In this document: in pieces, positions 26,293 through 35,429 of the stretch
How the letters are laid out: the number at the start of each line of letters is the position of its first letter
Numbering within the stretch: the stretch's first letter is position 1
Origin: CAZJFH01 sp964545205
Lineage (GTDB): Bacteria; Pseudomonadota; Alphaproteobacteria; Rhodospirillales; Magnetospirillaceae
Length of the DNA stretch: 64,000 bases
Assembly (NCBI GenBank): GCA_964545205.1
Contig: CAZJFH010000006.1
Span: 35,312 to 99,311 of the forward strand
Direction: 5' to 3'
Program-made: the position numbers and the translations under genes
The notes under the pieces: model-generated
Databases searched by the model: none
Told to the model about the DNA's origin: nothing
Seen by the model: the letters and a program-made list of their open reading frames with translations, nothing else

Positions 26293-28821
26293 ATGGCCAC
26301 GATCAATGCATCTTCCGACGCCAAACTGGACATGGTCGCCCGACCGCTGTTCAGCGACGACAACTCGCAGGTGCTGAACGCCACCCCAAGCGCCATCTCG
26401 TTCCAGACGTCGGACGGGTTCCGGGTCACCTACCAGGGCGTGTTCTTCTATACCTACAACGGCTCGCAATATTACGTCAGCGGCGGCACGATCACCGGCA
26501 TCCGCTGGGGCACGACAGACGGCGCGCTGCTGAGCTCGACCGTCGACCTGAACGTTCCGATGAGCGCGTACGGCAGCTATTCGAGCCAGGACGACATGCC
26601 CGGCCTGCAGGCCGCCGCCCTGGGCGGCGCCGACACCATCGCCGGCGGCGGGCAGGACGACGTGCTGGTCGGCTACGGCGGCGACGACACCATCAACGGC
26701 GGCGCCGGCATCGACACGGTGGTGCTCCGCGGCGCCAAATCCGAGTACTCGATCACCCGCTCGGACGGCAAGGTGATCGTCGAGCACCTCAACGGCGGCC
26801 AGGACGGCACCGAGACGCTGAGCAACGTCGAGTGGCTGCAGTTCGCGGATCAGAGCTACAAGCTGGCCAACACCGCGCCGACCGTGGACATCGCCCAGCA
26901 GGTCGTCGCCATCGGCACCTCGACGGCGGTCACGACGCTGTTCTCGGTCTCGGATCCGGACGGCGACACGATCACCAGCTACGAACTGTGGGACGCCCAA
27001 GGCGGCGGCTACTTCTCGAAATCGGGCACGCAGCAGCCGGCCGGACAGGCCATCGCGGTGACCGCCGCCGAACTCGACCAGGCCCGCTACGTGGCGGGCA
27101 GCACGATGTCGACGGAGAGCGTGTGGATGCGCGCCTTCGACGGAACGAGTTGGTCAGGCTGGACGGAGTTGTCGCTGACGAGCCGCGAAAACGCTCTTCC
27201 GGAGGTCGCGCAGGGCAGCCTTTCGGTCTCCCCCGGCACCACTTCTGCCGTCTCCTCGATGTTCTCGGTCTCGGACGCGGACGGCGACGCCATCACCCGC
27301 TACGAGCTGTGGGATTCGAACGGCGGCGGCCACATCACGAAATCCGGCGTGCAGCAGGCGACGGGCAGCGCCATTCCGCTGACCGCCGAAGAACTGGCCG
27401 ATTTCCGCTACGTCGCGTCGAGCACCACCGGCAGCGACACGATCTGGATGCGCGCCTATGACGGGATCGGCTGGTCGTCCTGGGGCAAACTGTCGATCAC
27501 GACGAGCCAGACCAACACGGCCCCGACCGTCACCGGCGGCAGTTCGACGATCAGCCTCGGCAGCACGGTTTCCGCGGCTTCGCTGTTCACCGTCAGCGAC
27601 GCCGACGGCCAAACCCCCACCAAGTACGAGCTCTGGGACAACGCCGGCGCCGGGCACTTCAGCAAGGCGGGGACGGCGCTCGCCACCGGCACCGCCGTCG
27701 CGGTCTCCGCCGCGGAACTGGCCGACGTCAGCTACGTCGCCGGCAACGCCGCCGCCAGCGAGGTCCTGTGGATGCGGGCCTTCGACGGCTCCGCCTGGTC
27801 GAGCTGGGGCAAGCTCGACGTGACCATCCGCACCAACACCGCGCCCGTCGTTTCCGGCGGCAGCACGTCGGTCGCGACCGCGAGCACCAACGACGTCGCC
27901 GCGATGTTTTCGGTCTCCGACGGCGACGGCGACACCATCACCCGCTACGAGCTGTGGGACAATGCCGGCGCCGGGCACTTCTCCAAGTCGGGCACGCAGC
28001 TGGCCACCGGCAAGGCGGTCGGCGTCACCGCCGCCGAACTGGCCGACATCCGCTACGTCGCCGGCGACACGGCGTCTTCGGAAATCGTCTGGATGCGGGC
28101 CTACGACGGCGCCGCATGGTCGAACTGGGGCAAGCTCGAGGTGAGCGCGCTGGCCAGCAGCGGGACCGGCAACGCCGCGCCGAGCGTCACCGGCGGCACC
28201 AGCAACATCGCGACCGGCGCCACGCGCGAGGTCGGCACCATGTTCTCGGTGTCCGACGCCGACGGCGACACCATCACCCGCTACGAGCTGTGGGACAACG
28301 CCGGCGGCGGCCACTTCAGCCTGTCGGGCCAGCAGCTGGCGAGCGGCAAGGCGGTCGGAGTCACCGCGGCGGAACTGGCCCAGACCAGTTACGTCGCCGG
28401 CAACTCCGCGACCAGCGAGGCGTTGTGGATGCGCGCCTACGACGGCACCGCCTGGTCGCGCTGGGCCAAACTGGACATGACCATCACCAGCGCCGCCAAC
28501 ACCGCGCCCGTCATCTCGGCATCGGCCCAGTCGGTCGCCACCGGCAGCGTCAGCGACGTGGCATCGATGTTCTCGGTTTCCGATGCGGACGGCGACACGA
28601 TCAGCAAGTACCGCCTCTGGGACACCGCGGGCGGCGGCCACCTTGAGAAGGCGGGCACCGCGCAGTCCGCAGGCACCGCCATCGAGTTCGCCGCCGCCGA
28701 ACTGTCCCAGTTCACGTATGCAGCCGCCTCGTCGGCCGGCAGCGAGCTGCTGTGGGCGCAGGCCTTCGACGGGCAGCGCTGGAGTTCGTGGAAGGAGTGG
28801 ACCATGACCACCGTCGCCTGA
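26293..28821 (+). CDS. RTX-type secreted protein with six long repeats
   Basis: An 842-residue protein without a signal peptide. Residues about 111-150 hold calcium-binding nonapeptide-like repeats (GGGQDDVLVGYGGDDTINGG). From residue 193 to the end come six repeats of 107-112 residues starting near 193, 300, 408, 515, 627 and 736. Each has FSVSDADGD, YELWDNAG and WMRAYDG-type motifs and an NTAP-like start. It follows the type I secretion genes and is their probable substrate. The calcium block sits in the N-terminal part, whereas RTX blocks usually lie near the C-terminal secretion signal. A surface-layer or adhesin role is an inference. Confidence 0.85.
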   Translation: MATINASSDAKLDMVARPLFSDDNSQVLNATPSAISFQTSDGFRVTYQGVFFYTYNGSQYYVSGGTITGIRWGTTDGALLSSTVDLNVPMSAYGSYSSQDDMPGLQAAALGGADTIAGGGQDDVLVGYGGDDTINGGAGIDTVVLRGAKSEYSITRSDGKVIVEHLNGGQDGTETLSNVEWLQFADQSYKLANTAPTVDIAQQVVAIGTSTAVTTLFSVSDPDGDTITSYELWDAQGGGYFSKSGTQQPAGQAIAVTAAELDQARYVAGSTMSTESVWMRAFDGTSWSGWTELSLTSRENALPEVAQGSLSVSPGTTSAVSSMFSVSDADGDAITRYELWDSNGGGHITKSGVQQATGSAIPLTAEELADFRYVASSTTGSDTIWMRAYDGIGWSSWGKLSITTSQTNTAPTVTGGSSTISLGSTVSAASLFTVSDADGQTPTKYELWDNAGAGHFSKAGTALATGTAVAVSAAELADVSYVAGNAAASEVLWMRAFDGSAWSSWGKLDVTIRTNTAPVVSGGSTSVATASTNDVAAMFSVSDGDGDTITRYELWDNAGAGHFSKSGTQLATGKAVGVTAAELADIRYVAGDTASSEIVWMRAYDGAAWSNWGKLEVSALASSGTGNAAPSVTGGTSNIATGATREVGTMFSVSDADGDTITRYELWDNAGGGHFSLSGQQLASGKAVGVTAAELAQTSYVAGNSATSEALWMRAYDGTAWSRWAKLDMTITSAANTAPVISASAQSVATGSVSDVASMFSVSDADGDTISKYRLWDTAGGGHLEKAGTAQSAGTAIEFAAAELSQFTYAAASSAGSELLWAQAFDGQRWSSWKEWTMTTVA

Positions 28822-28841
28822 CCGCAGGTCGCCCCGACTCG

Positions 28842-28883
28842 GGCGATGCCCCGTCCCGTGCCCGCGCGGAACGGGGCATCGCC
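28842..28883 (+). terminator. Strong hairpin between RTX gene and next ORF
   Basis: A perfect 13-bp inverted repeat: GGCGATGCCCCGT (28842-28854) and ACGGGGCATCGCC (28871-28883) around a 16-base loop, 20 bases after the RTX stop. No T run follows. It probably limits read-through or protects the 3' end of the RTX message, giving more RTX than downstream product. Confidence 0.55.
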
Positions 28884-28916
28884 GAAGCAAGCTCCGAACA
28901 ACAGGGAGGCGCCAGG

Positions 28917-29237
28917 ATGCGCAACAGTCCGGTCGCAGAACTCTTCGCCGACGGCATCGGCGACATCAGCTTCGGTGCCGGGGTGGTTCGGATCGACCTT
29001 TACAGCTTTTCGGCAACCGACAAGGACGCCGCGGGCAACCCGGGCCGCGAACTGCGGCAACGCGTGATCATGTCGCCGCAAGGCTTCGTCGAGAGCTTCG
29101 CGGCGATGCAGGCGATGATCGGCAGGCTGCGGCAGGCCGGAATCGTGAGGGCGGAATCCGACGGCGCGGGAGCGCCCGAGGAACCGGCTCGCGCCGAAGC
29201 CCCGGTCCTGCGTCGGTCGCCCAATTTCCAGAGCTGA
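28917..29237 (+). CDS. Hypothetical protein, 106 residues
   Basis: The ATG at 28917 follows AGGGAGG at 28902-28908. The product begins MRNSPVAELFADGIGDISFG, has a beta-strand segment (VVRIDLYSFSATD), a helical segment (GFVESFAAMQAMIGRLRQAG) and a proline/alanine-rich tail. I do not recognise a family. It lies between the RTX gene and the capsule exporter, so it may belong to either; the hairpin in front suggests it is expressed less than the RTX gene. Confidence 0.6.
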   Translation: MRNSPVAELFADGIGDISFGAGVVRIDLYSFSATDKDAAGNPGRELRQRVIMSPQGFVESFAAMQAMIGRLRQAGIVRAESDGAGAPEEPARAEAPVLRRSPNFQS

Positions 29238-29282
29238 CCGCCCCGCCCCGTCCCGGCCGCCCGCCCTGCGGCAAAGGGGAAC

Positions 29283-29312
29283 TTGCGACCGGCTCCAGCG
29301 AGCGCGTATAGA
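29283..29312 (+). promoter_or_regulatory. Promoter for the capsule export operon
   Basis: TTGCGA (29283-29288) and TATAGA (29307-29312) with an 18-base spacer, four matches to each consensus hexamer. Transcription would start near 29319, about 30 bases before the TTG start at 29348. The neighbouring DNA is GC-rich, which makes the -10 element conspicuous. Confidence 0.45.
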
Positions 29313-29347
29313 TGACGCGAACGCCGTGAGGCGGCTGGAGGACGGGT

Positions 29348-31198
29348 TTGTCGGAAATCGAGGAGGTCTTTGCGCTGATCGGCCGCGGCCAGTTCGCGCG
29401 GGCCGAAGAACGGCTGCGCGGCATTGGTGCCGATTCGGCCTCGGCAACACCGGAGCTTCAGGCCTGCATGGCGGTGGTGCTGCTGGTGCTGCGCCAGTTC
29501 GACGCGGGGCTGAAACTCCTGCTGGCGGCGGCCGACAGGCATCCGGCCCGCAGCCTATCCGTTCACGCCCGGTTCGTCCGCATCGCCGATCGGGTCCTCG
29601 ACATTCTTCCGCCCGCGTCGCGGCATGAAATATCGTTGCGGGTCGGCGATTACTTCCTGCGCTATGACAAGGCGGACGAGGCCAGGGAATGGCTGCGGCC
29701 GGCGACCGAGGCGCTTCCCGACGACCCCTGGGCGCAGTTCCTCGACGCCCACTGTCGCTTCGAACTGACGCACCAAGTCGACGCGATCCATGGCATGGAA
29801 CAGGCCGCGACCGCGGCCGAGGCCCACATCGATCGCCAGATCATCGTCCCCGGGGGCCTTCCGACCCTGTGGAACCGAATCGGGCTCGCCTGGGGCAAGG
29901 TGCAGAACCTCGAAGCCGCCGCGGCCAATCTGTCGCGGGCGGCGGAAATGGACCCGACCCGCCCTCACGTTCGGCTGCAGCTCGGAAACGTGCTGTTTCG
30001 CCTGGGGGCCTTCGAGGAGGCGGTCACCCATCTGGCGGCCGTCCCGCCCTATGCCCCCGAATATCCCTGGGCCGCGCGGCTGCATGCCGCCGCACTGTTC
30101 GACCTCGGTCAGGACGACGAGGCTCTGGCACTGCTCGGCGGCCTCGTCGATCTGGACCCGATGGACGCGCTGGCCCACCGCGAGATCGGCCGCATCCACC
30201 TCGCCCGCGGCGAGCTGGAAACCGCGGAAGCCGCGCTGGCCCGCGCCTATCGCATACGCTCCGACCTCGCCGGATTGCGGAACCTGCTGCTGGAGTTCGA
30301 AAAACTCAGCGGCCGGCCGCTCGACCCCGATGCCGGGCTGCCGCCACTGACTTCGATCGTCATCCCCGAAGCGTTCCAGCTCCGCACCGACGATCCCGAA
30401 CTGTCCGCCCGCCAGCCGCTTCTGCCGGCGATCCTGCGCCAGGCCCGCATCACCGCCGCGCTCATGAGCCGGGACATGTTGTCCCGCTATGGCCGCAACA
30501 AGCTCGGCTACGTCTGGGCGGTGCTGCAGCCGCTGATCTTCGTGCTGACGCTGACGCTGATCTTCCGGGTGATCGATCGCGGCGTGCCGCTGGGCATGAC
30601 GGTCGAGACGTTTCTCGTCACCGGCATCGTGCCGCTGATCTGTTTCTTCATGAACCTGCAGGCGCGGGTGGCCGGGGCGGTGAAGAGCGGCAAGAACCTT
30701 CTGTTCTTTCGCGAAATATCTCGCCCCGTGATGCTGCTTTCGGCGACGGTGCTGGAATTCGTCACCGGCGTGATCGTCATGCTGGTCATTCTCGGCGGAC
30801 TGGTGGTGTTCGGCTGGGAGGTCGCCATCGAGGATCCGCTGGTGGTTCTGGCGGCGCTGGCGACGATGAGCCTGCTCGGCATGGTCATCGGCGGCCTGAT
30901 CGGGGTCTGCGCCCAGGTGCTGCCCTCGGTCCAGCACCTCAGCCAGTCGCTGAACCGGATCATGTTCTTCACCTCGGGCGCCTTCTTCCATGTCGGCGAG
31001 CTTCCCGCGGCGGTGCGCGACCTGCTGCTGTACAATCCGCTGATGCATCTGGTCGAAAAGGTGCGCGACGGTTTCTTCGTCTCGTACCGCGCGGATCTGG
31101 TCACCTGGAGCTATCCGCTCAGCTTCGTGGTGATCGGCCTGGCGCTGCTGCTGGTTTGCGAGCGGGCGTCGCGGCGCTATATGGTGGCCGCGCCATGA
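29348..31198 (+). CDS. TPR domain fused to KpsM-type polysaccharide ABC permease
   Basis: A 616-residue protein. The TTG start at 29348 is fixed by GGAGGA at 29337-29342. Residues 1 to about 320 are TPR-like helical repeats (for example NRIGLAWGKVQNLEAAAANLSRA, split here by family pattern, and ARLHAAALFDLGQDDEALAL). Residues about 365-616 are an ABC-2 permease: SRYGRNKLGYVWAVLQPLIF is the typical entry, followed by six membrane segments. KpsM proteins normally have about 260 residues. The permease moves capsule-like glycan across the inner membrane with the KpsT-like ATPase whose start overlaps its stop. The TPR part may recruit synthesis enzymes. Confidence 0.88.
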   Translation: MSEIEEVFALIGRGQFARAEERLRGIGADSASATPELQACMAVVLLVLRQFDAGLKLLLAAADRHPARSLSVHARFVRIADRVLDILPPASRHEISLRVGDYFLRYDKADEAREWLRPATEALPDDPWAQFLDAHCRFELTHQVDAIHGMEQAATAAEAHIDRQIIVPGGLPTLWNRIGLAWGKVQNLEAAAANLSRAAEMDPTRPHVRLQLGNVLFRLGAFEEAVTHLAAVPPYAPEYPWAARLHAAALFDLGQDDEALALLGGLVDLDPMDALAHREIGRIHLARGELETAEAALARAYRIRSDLAGLRNLLLEFEKLSGRPLDPDAGLPPLTSIVIPEAFQLRTDDPELSARQPLLPAILRQARITAALMSRDMLSRYGRNKLGYVWAVLQPLIFVLTLTLIFRVIDRGVPLGMTVETFLVTGIVPLICFFMNLQARVAGAVKSGKNLLFFREISRPVMLLSATVLEFVTGVIVMLVILGGLVVFGWEVAIEDPLVVLAALATMSLLGMVIGGLIGVCAQVLPSVQHLSQSLNRIMFFTSGAFFHVGELPAAVRDLLLYNPLMHLVEKVRDGFFVSYRADLVTWSYPLSFVVIGLALLLVCERASRRYMVAAP

Positions 31199-31851
31199 TC
31201 CACATGATCGACGTCAGCAAGTCGTATCGCACCTGGGCAGGCGACCGTGTGGTCCTGCACCCGACCACCCTGTCGATTCCGTGCGACCGCGGCGTGGCGG
31301 TCCTGGGCCGCAACGGCGCCGGCAAGTCGACGCTGCTGCGCCTGATCGCCGGCGTCGAGGTGCCCGACCAGGGCACCGTGCTGCGCACGGCGTCGCTGTC
31401 GTGGCCGCTCGGCCACGGCGGCGGCATCAGCCCGAACATGACCGGACGGCAGAATGTGCGCTTCATCGCGCGCGTCAACGACGCCGACCAGGACGCCACG
31501 ATCCGGTTCGTCGAGGATTTCGCCGAACTCGGCGCCTATTTCGACGAGCCGGTCAACACCTACAGCTCGGGCATGCGGGCGCGGCTGAGCTTCGGGATCA
31601 GCCTGGCGATCGACTTCGACTGCTATCTGATCGACGAGGCCACGTCGGTCGGCGACCAGTGGTTCCGCGACAAGTGCGCCGCCGCCTTCGCCGAGCGCCG
31701 CACCCGTTCGGGCCTGCTGATGGTCTCCCACAATCCCGCCACGATCCGGCAGTATTGCGAGATCGGTCTGGTGCTTTACCGGGGGCAGTTGGTGCCCTTC
31801 ATGGATCTCGACGAGGCCATACACTTCTATTGCCACGGAATGAGCGCATGA
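31195..31851 (+). CDS. kpsT: Capsule polysaccharide export ATPase, KpsT-like
   Basis: A 218-residue ABC ATPase of the capsule/O-antigen export family. Walker A is GRNGAGKST, the signature is YSSGMRARLSFGI and Walker B is CYLIDEATS; the segment SWPLGHGGGISPNMTGRQNV is typical of KpsT/BexA/CtrD. It powers the KpsM-like permease. The ATG overlaps the permease stop by ATGA, and the KpsE-like gene overlaps its own stop in the same way, so the three subunits are translated together. Confidence 0.93.
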   Translation: MIHMIDVSKSYRTWAGDRVVLHPTTLSIPCDRGVAVLGRNGAGKSTLLRLIAGVEVPDQGTVLRTASLSWPLGHGGGISPNMTGRQNVRFIARVNDADQDATIRFVEDFAELGAYFDEPVNTYSSGMRARLSFGISLAIDFDCYLIDEATSVGDQWFRDKCAAAFAERRTRSGLLMVSHNPATIRQYCEIGLVLYRGQLVPFMDLDEAIHFYCHGMSA

Positions 31852-33071
31852 ATCTCGTCGCCCTCGCCCGCTCCCTCGCGCAGCGCAAGGCCGAACCCGA
31901 AGTCGAACGCGGTCGCGCGCTCGCCCCGCAGACGGCGGCCAGCGTCCCGCAGATCAGGATCCGCACCGCCCCCCGACGCGGCCGGCGGCGGCTGCTCGGC
32001 TTCCTGGTGATGGTGATCCTGCCGACCCTGGCGGCGGCCGCCTATTACGGCGGGATCGCCTCGGACCGCTACGTCTCGCAAAGCAAGCTGGTGCTGTCGA
32101 CCGAGGGCGGCGGCGCCGGACTGCAGGGCGAACTGCTGAACCTGATCGGGGCCGGCAAGACGGACTCGGCGCCGAGCCAGGCGGCGATGCTGTTCGAATT
32201 CATCCGCTCGCCCGAGATGGTGCGGCGCCTGGATTCGATGATCGACCTGCGCAACCTGTGGGGCCGCATGGAGGTCGATCCGCTGTCGCGGCTTCCGGCG
32301 GACGCGACGCGCGAGGAACTGCTGGACTACTATCTCGACCACGTCCACGTGACGGCCGAACCCGGCCATCCGATCCTTGACGTCAAGACCGAAGCATTCT
32401 CGGCGCCCGACGCGCAGTTGCTGCTCAACACGCTGGTGATCATCAGCGAGGAGGCGGTCAACCGCGTGTTCACCAACATGCGCTCCGACGCGCTGGCCTT
32501 CGCGCGCGAGGAACTGCAGCGCGCCGAGGACCGGCTCGCCGCGGCGCAGACGCGGCTCAGCGCGTTCCGCAACCAGCACGGGGAACTCGACCCGCTGCAG
32601 GCCGCCTCGGCCCTCGGCGCCATCGCCAGCGGCCTGCAGAGCCAGTTGTCGACCGAAAAGGCCAAGCTGGAGGCGATGCTGCATCAGATGCGGCCGGAAA
32701 GCCCGCAGGTGCGCGCCCAGAAAGCCCTGATCGCCGGTTTGGAAAAGCAGATCGCCGAGGATCGCAGCGTCCTCGCGGGCACGCCGAAATCGGTCTACGC
32801 CGACCTCCTCGGCGAATGGGAAGGTCTGCTCATCGAGCACAAGTTCGCCGAGACCGCATACACCTCGGCGATGGCGTTCCTCGAGACGACCCGCGCCGAC
32901 ACGCTGCGTCAGCACAGCTACGTCATCGACTTCGTGCCGCCGACCCTGCCGGAGGAGGCGACCGAGCCTCAACGCATCCGCAACACCATCGTCGTGTTCC
33001 TGGGCAGCCTGCTGACCTGGATCATTCTCAGCCTGGTCGTCTCGACGATGCGCGAGCACACCCGCTACTGA
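31848..33071 (+). CDS. kpsE: Capsule export inner-membrane adaptor, KpsE/BexC-like
   Basis: A 407-residue protein with a membrane segment near each end (residues about 49-66, FLVMVILPTLAAAAYYGG, and about 384-400, IVVFLGSLLTWIILSLV) and a long periplasmic coiled coil between (about 215-330). This is the layout of KpsE/BexC/CtrB, polysaccharide co-polymerase proteins that bridge the exporter to an outer-membrane channel. No KpsD-like channel or KpsC/KpsS lipid-linker gene is in the window. Its stop is immediately followed by the stop of the opposite-strand gene. Confidence 0.9.
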   Translation: MNLVALARSLAQRKAEPEVERGRALAPQTAASVPQIRIRTAPRRGRRRLLGFLVMVILPTLAAAAYYGGIASDRYVSQSKLVLSTEGGGAGLQGELLNLIGAGKTDSAPSQAAMLFEFIRSPEMVRRLDSMIDLRNLWGRMEVDPLSRLPADATREELLDYYLDHVHVTAEPGHPILDVKTEAFSAPDAQLLLNTLVIISEEAVNRVFTNMRSDALAFAREELQRAEDRLAAAQTRLSAFRNQHGELDPLQAASALGAIASGLQSQLSTEKAKLEAMLHQMRPESPQVRAQKALIAGLEKQIAEDRSVLAGTPKSVYADLLGEWEGLLIEHKFAETAYTSAMAFLETTRADTLRQHSYVIDFVPPTLPEEATEPQRIRNTIVVFLGSLLTWIILSLVVSTMREHTRY

Positions 33072-34040
33072 TCACGCCATGGCCGCGCGCCGGTACATGC
33101 CATGCCAGCGCGCCATGACATCGCTCCACGAGGGCACCTGCGCCGCGCCGGCGAAGGCGCCGACCTGCAGCCGGCGAAGCTCTTGCTGGTCGTGGTCGAG
33201 CAGCGTCATCAGCCGGGCGCCGTCCTCGGCCGGGTTCCTGGTCAGCACCAGCCCGTTGACGCCGTCGCGGACGAAATCCGGGCACATGCCGACAGGCGTG
33301 CACGCCACCGGCGTGCCGCCGCCCAGCGCCTCGGGCAGGCTGGCCGGGCCGCCTTCGAAGGCGCTGAGGATCAGAAGCACGTCCACGCGTTCGTAAATCC
33401 GGCCGAGCAGGCGATACGGCGGCTGCTCGACCGCCTCGGCGACGAATCCGCGGCTGCGCAGCATCGCGGCGTCGCGCCAGCGGTCGCGTCCGGCCAGCAG
33501 GAACGACACGCGCGCGGGATCGAGGTGGTCGAGCAGCGCCTCGAGCAGCCCCTCGCCCTTGACGCCGCGGTCGTAGCGCCGCGAGAAGACGCCCAGGCGC
33601 AATCGCCCGGGAGAAGGCTGGCGCGGGGCCACCGGCACCGGAAACACCGTGCGGTCGACGCCGTGTGGCACGACCTCGACATGGGTGATGCCGTGCCCGG
33701 CCAGAATCGTCTTCTGGGTCGTGTTGAGGCAGTGGACCACCGCCGCCTCGCGGTAGCGCGGCAGGAACCGCCGGAGCGCCAGCCAGGATTCGGCCTCGGA
33801 CAGGTCGTGGTGGACCGTCGCCACCGAACGCGGCCTGAGTCGGAATTCGAGGTTCGGGCGGTGGTAGTGATAGGCGTCGGCGCCGGCGGCCGGCCGGATC
33901 GAGCACGTCACGCGCGTGCCATCCGGCGCCGCCGCCGCCGACCGCGCGATCAGGTCGGCGAAGATGGCGCTCTGCAGCAGTCGCGTCGAAAGGACGTGGT
34001 CGAGATGGAACGGCGGCATCGATTCCCGTGGCGACTCCAT
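33072..34040 (-). CDS. Glycosyltransferase, GT-B fold family 4-like
   Basis: A 322-residue protein (315 if the ATG at 34019 is used). LRLGVFSRRYDRGVKGEGLL begins the nucleotide-binding half, and SAFEGGPASLPEALGGGTPVACTPV carries the family 4 ExxxxxE-like donor site. It probably adds one sugar to the surface glycan. The gene is antisense to its surroundings and converges on the kpsE-like gene with no gap. Both ATG codons have weak ribosome binding sites, so the start is uncertain. Confidence 0.82.
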   Translation of the reverse strand: MESPRESMPPFHLDHVLSTRLLQSAIFADLIARSAAAAPDGTRVTCSIRPAAGADAYHYHRPNLEFRLRPRSVATVHHDLSEAESWLALRRFLPRYREAAVVHCLNTTQKTILAGHGITHVEVVPHGVDRTVFPVPVAPRQPSPGRLRLGVFSRRYDRGVKGEGLLEALLDHLDPARVSFLLAGRDRWRDAAMLRSRGFVAEAVEQPPYRLLGRIYERVDVLLILSAFEGGPASLPEALGGGTPVACTPVGMCPDFVRDGVNGLVLTRNPAEDGARLMTLLDHDQQELRRLQVGAFAGAAQVPSWSDVMARWHGMYRRAAMA

Positions 34041-34167
34041 GCGGACCGCCGGCGCCGGGCGGATTCCGAGCCCGCCCGCGCCGTCGGTTCCTCGGCGACA
34101 TTCGGCGAAGAAAGCCTTTGCTGTCCAGCACATAACCGCCCGGCCGGCATCGGCGGACAAAAACTTG

Positions 34168-34197
34168 TTGCTTCGTCGATGCCGGCGCAGCTTATAT
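34168..34197 (+). promoter_or_regulatory. Possible promoter for wecB
   Basis: TTGCTT (34168-34173) and TTATAT (34192-34197) with an 18-base spacer in the divergent gap 34041-34262. The hexamers match consensus only moderately. Just after it, CCCCCG and CGGGGG (from 34201) can form a small hairpin in the leader. Confidence 0.35.
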
Positions 34198-34262
34198 CGA
34201 CCCCCGATGACGGGGGCTTCCAGGCACATGACTTCCCAATGTCTCGTCGGCACGGCACCGGC

Positions 34263-35429
34263 ATGATCCATGCCGCAGTCTTCGTGGGCACTCGTCCCGA
34301 GGGGATCAAGATGGCTCCGGTCGTCAAAGCCCTGCGCGCCGCCGACGGCTTCCGCTGCACGCTGGTCTCGACGGGGCAGCACCGCGAGATGCTCGCGCCG
34401 GTGCTCGCGGCCTTCGACCTTGCGCCCGACCACGACCTGTCGGTGATGGAGCCGGAACAGACGCTCGCCGGGTTGAGCAGCCGCCTGTTCGAGGGGATCG
34501 ACGAGGCGCTGGAGCGGCTGCGCCCCGATTGGGTGCTGGTCCAGGGCGACACGACCACGGTGATGGTCGCGGCGCTTTGCGCCTTCTATCGCCGTATTCC
34601 GGTCGGGCACGTCGAGGCCGGGTTGCGCAGCCACGACCTGCGCTCCCCCTTCCCCGAGGAGATGAACCGGCGGGTCGCGACCCTGGTCTCGGGCCTCCAT
34701 TTCGCGCCGACCGAGCGGGCCGCGGCCAATCTGCGGCGCGAAGGCGTTCCCGCCGACGACATCGCGATCACCGGCAACACCGTGGTCGACGCGCTGATGC
34801 TGATGGCCGAGTCGGTGCGCAAGGCGCCGCCGCCACTGCCGCCGGACGTCGCCGCCTTCCTCGCCGCGCACGAACGCTTCGTCCTGATCACCGCCCACCG
34901 GCGCGAGAGCATCGGCGACGGGTTCCGAAACATCTGCCGCGCCGTGTCGGCGCTCGCGGCCGAGCACCCGGACGTCGGCTTCCTCTACCCCGTGCACCTG
35001 AACCCGCTCGTCCGCGGCCCCGTGTTCGAGATGATCGGGACCAGACCCAACGTGCTGCTCACCGAGCCGCAGGACTACAGAGGCTTCGTCTACCTGATGA
35101 GCCGCGCCCGCCTGCTGCTGTCCGATTCGGGCGGCATTCAGGAAGAGGCGCCGACCCTCGGCAAGCCGGTGCTGGTGATGCGCGACGTCACCGAACGCCA
35201 CGAGGGCATCGCGGCGGGCTGCGCCGAGCTGGTCGGCTCATCGGCCGAACGCATCCAGGCCCGCGCGAGCAGACTGCTACGCGACGAGGCCGCCTACCTG
35301 CGGATGGCGCGCGCGGGGAATCCCTACGGCGACGGCCAGGCCAGCCGCCGCATCCTCGAGGCGCTGGCGGGCCGCGGCGGCGTCCAGGCCCAGCGGATCG
35401 AACCCGTGCCGATAGGCGAGCCGGCATGA
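34263..35429 (+). CDS. wecB: UDP-N-acetylglucosamine 2-epimerase, non-hydrolysing
   Basis: A 388-residue epimerase. VFVGTRPEGIKMAPVVKAL is the family start; VQGDTTT, GHVEAGLRS, PFPEEMNRR and ITAHRRES carry the catalytic Asp, Glu, Glu and His of WecB. It makes UDP-ManNAc from UDP-GlcNAc in the cytoplasm. I chose the ATG at 34263, next to the conserved start; an in-frame ATG lies 24 bases upstream. wecC overlaps its stop by ATGA, so the product is passed on to UDP-ManNAcA. Confidence 0.95.
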   Translation: MIHAAVFVGTRPEGIKMAPVVKALRAADGFRCTLVSTGQHREMLAPVLAAFDLAPDHDLSVMEPEQTLAGLSSRLFEGIDEALERLRPDWVLVQGDTTTVMVAALCAFYRRIPVGHVEAGLRSHDLRSPFPEEMNRRVATLVSGLHFAPTERAAANLRREGVPADDIAITGNTVVDALMLMAESVRKAPPPLPPDVAAFLAAHERFVLITAHRRESIGDGFRNICRAVSALAAEHPDVGFLYPVHLNPLVRGPVFEMIGTRPNVLLTEPQDYRGFVYLMSRARLLLSDSGGIQEEAPTLGKPVLVMRDVTERHEGIAAGCAELVGSSAERIQARASRLLRDEAAYLRMARAGNPYGDGQASRRILEALAGRGGVQAQRIEPVPIGEPA

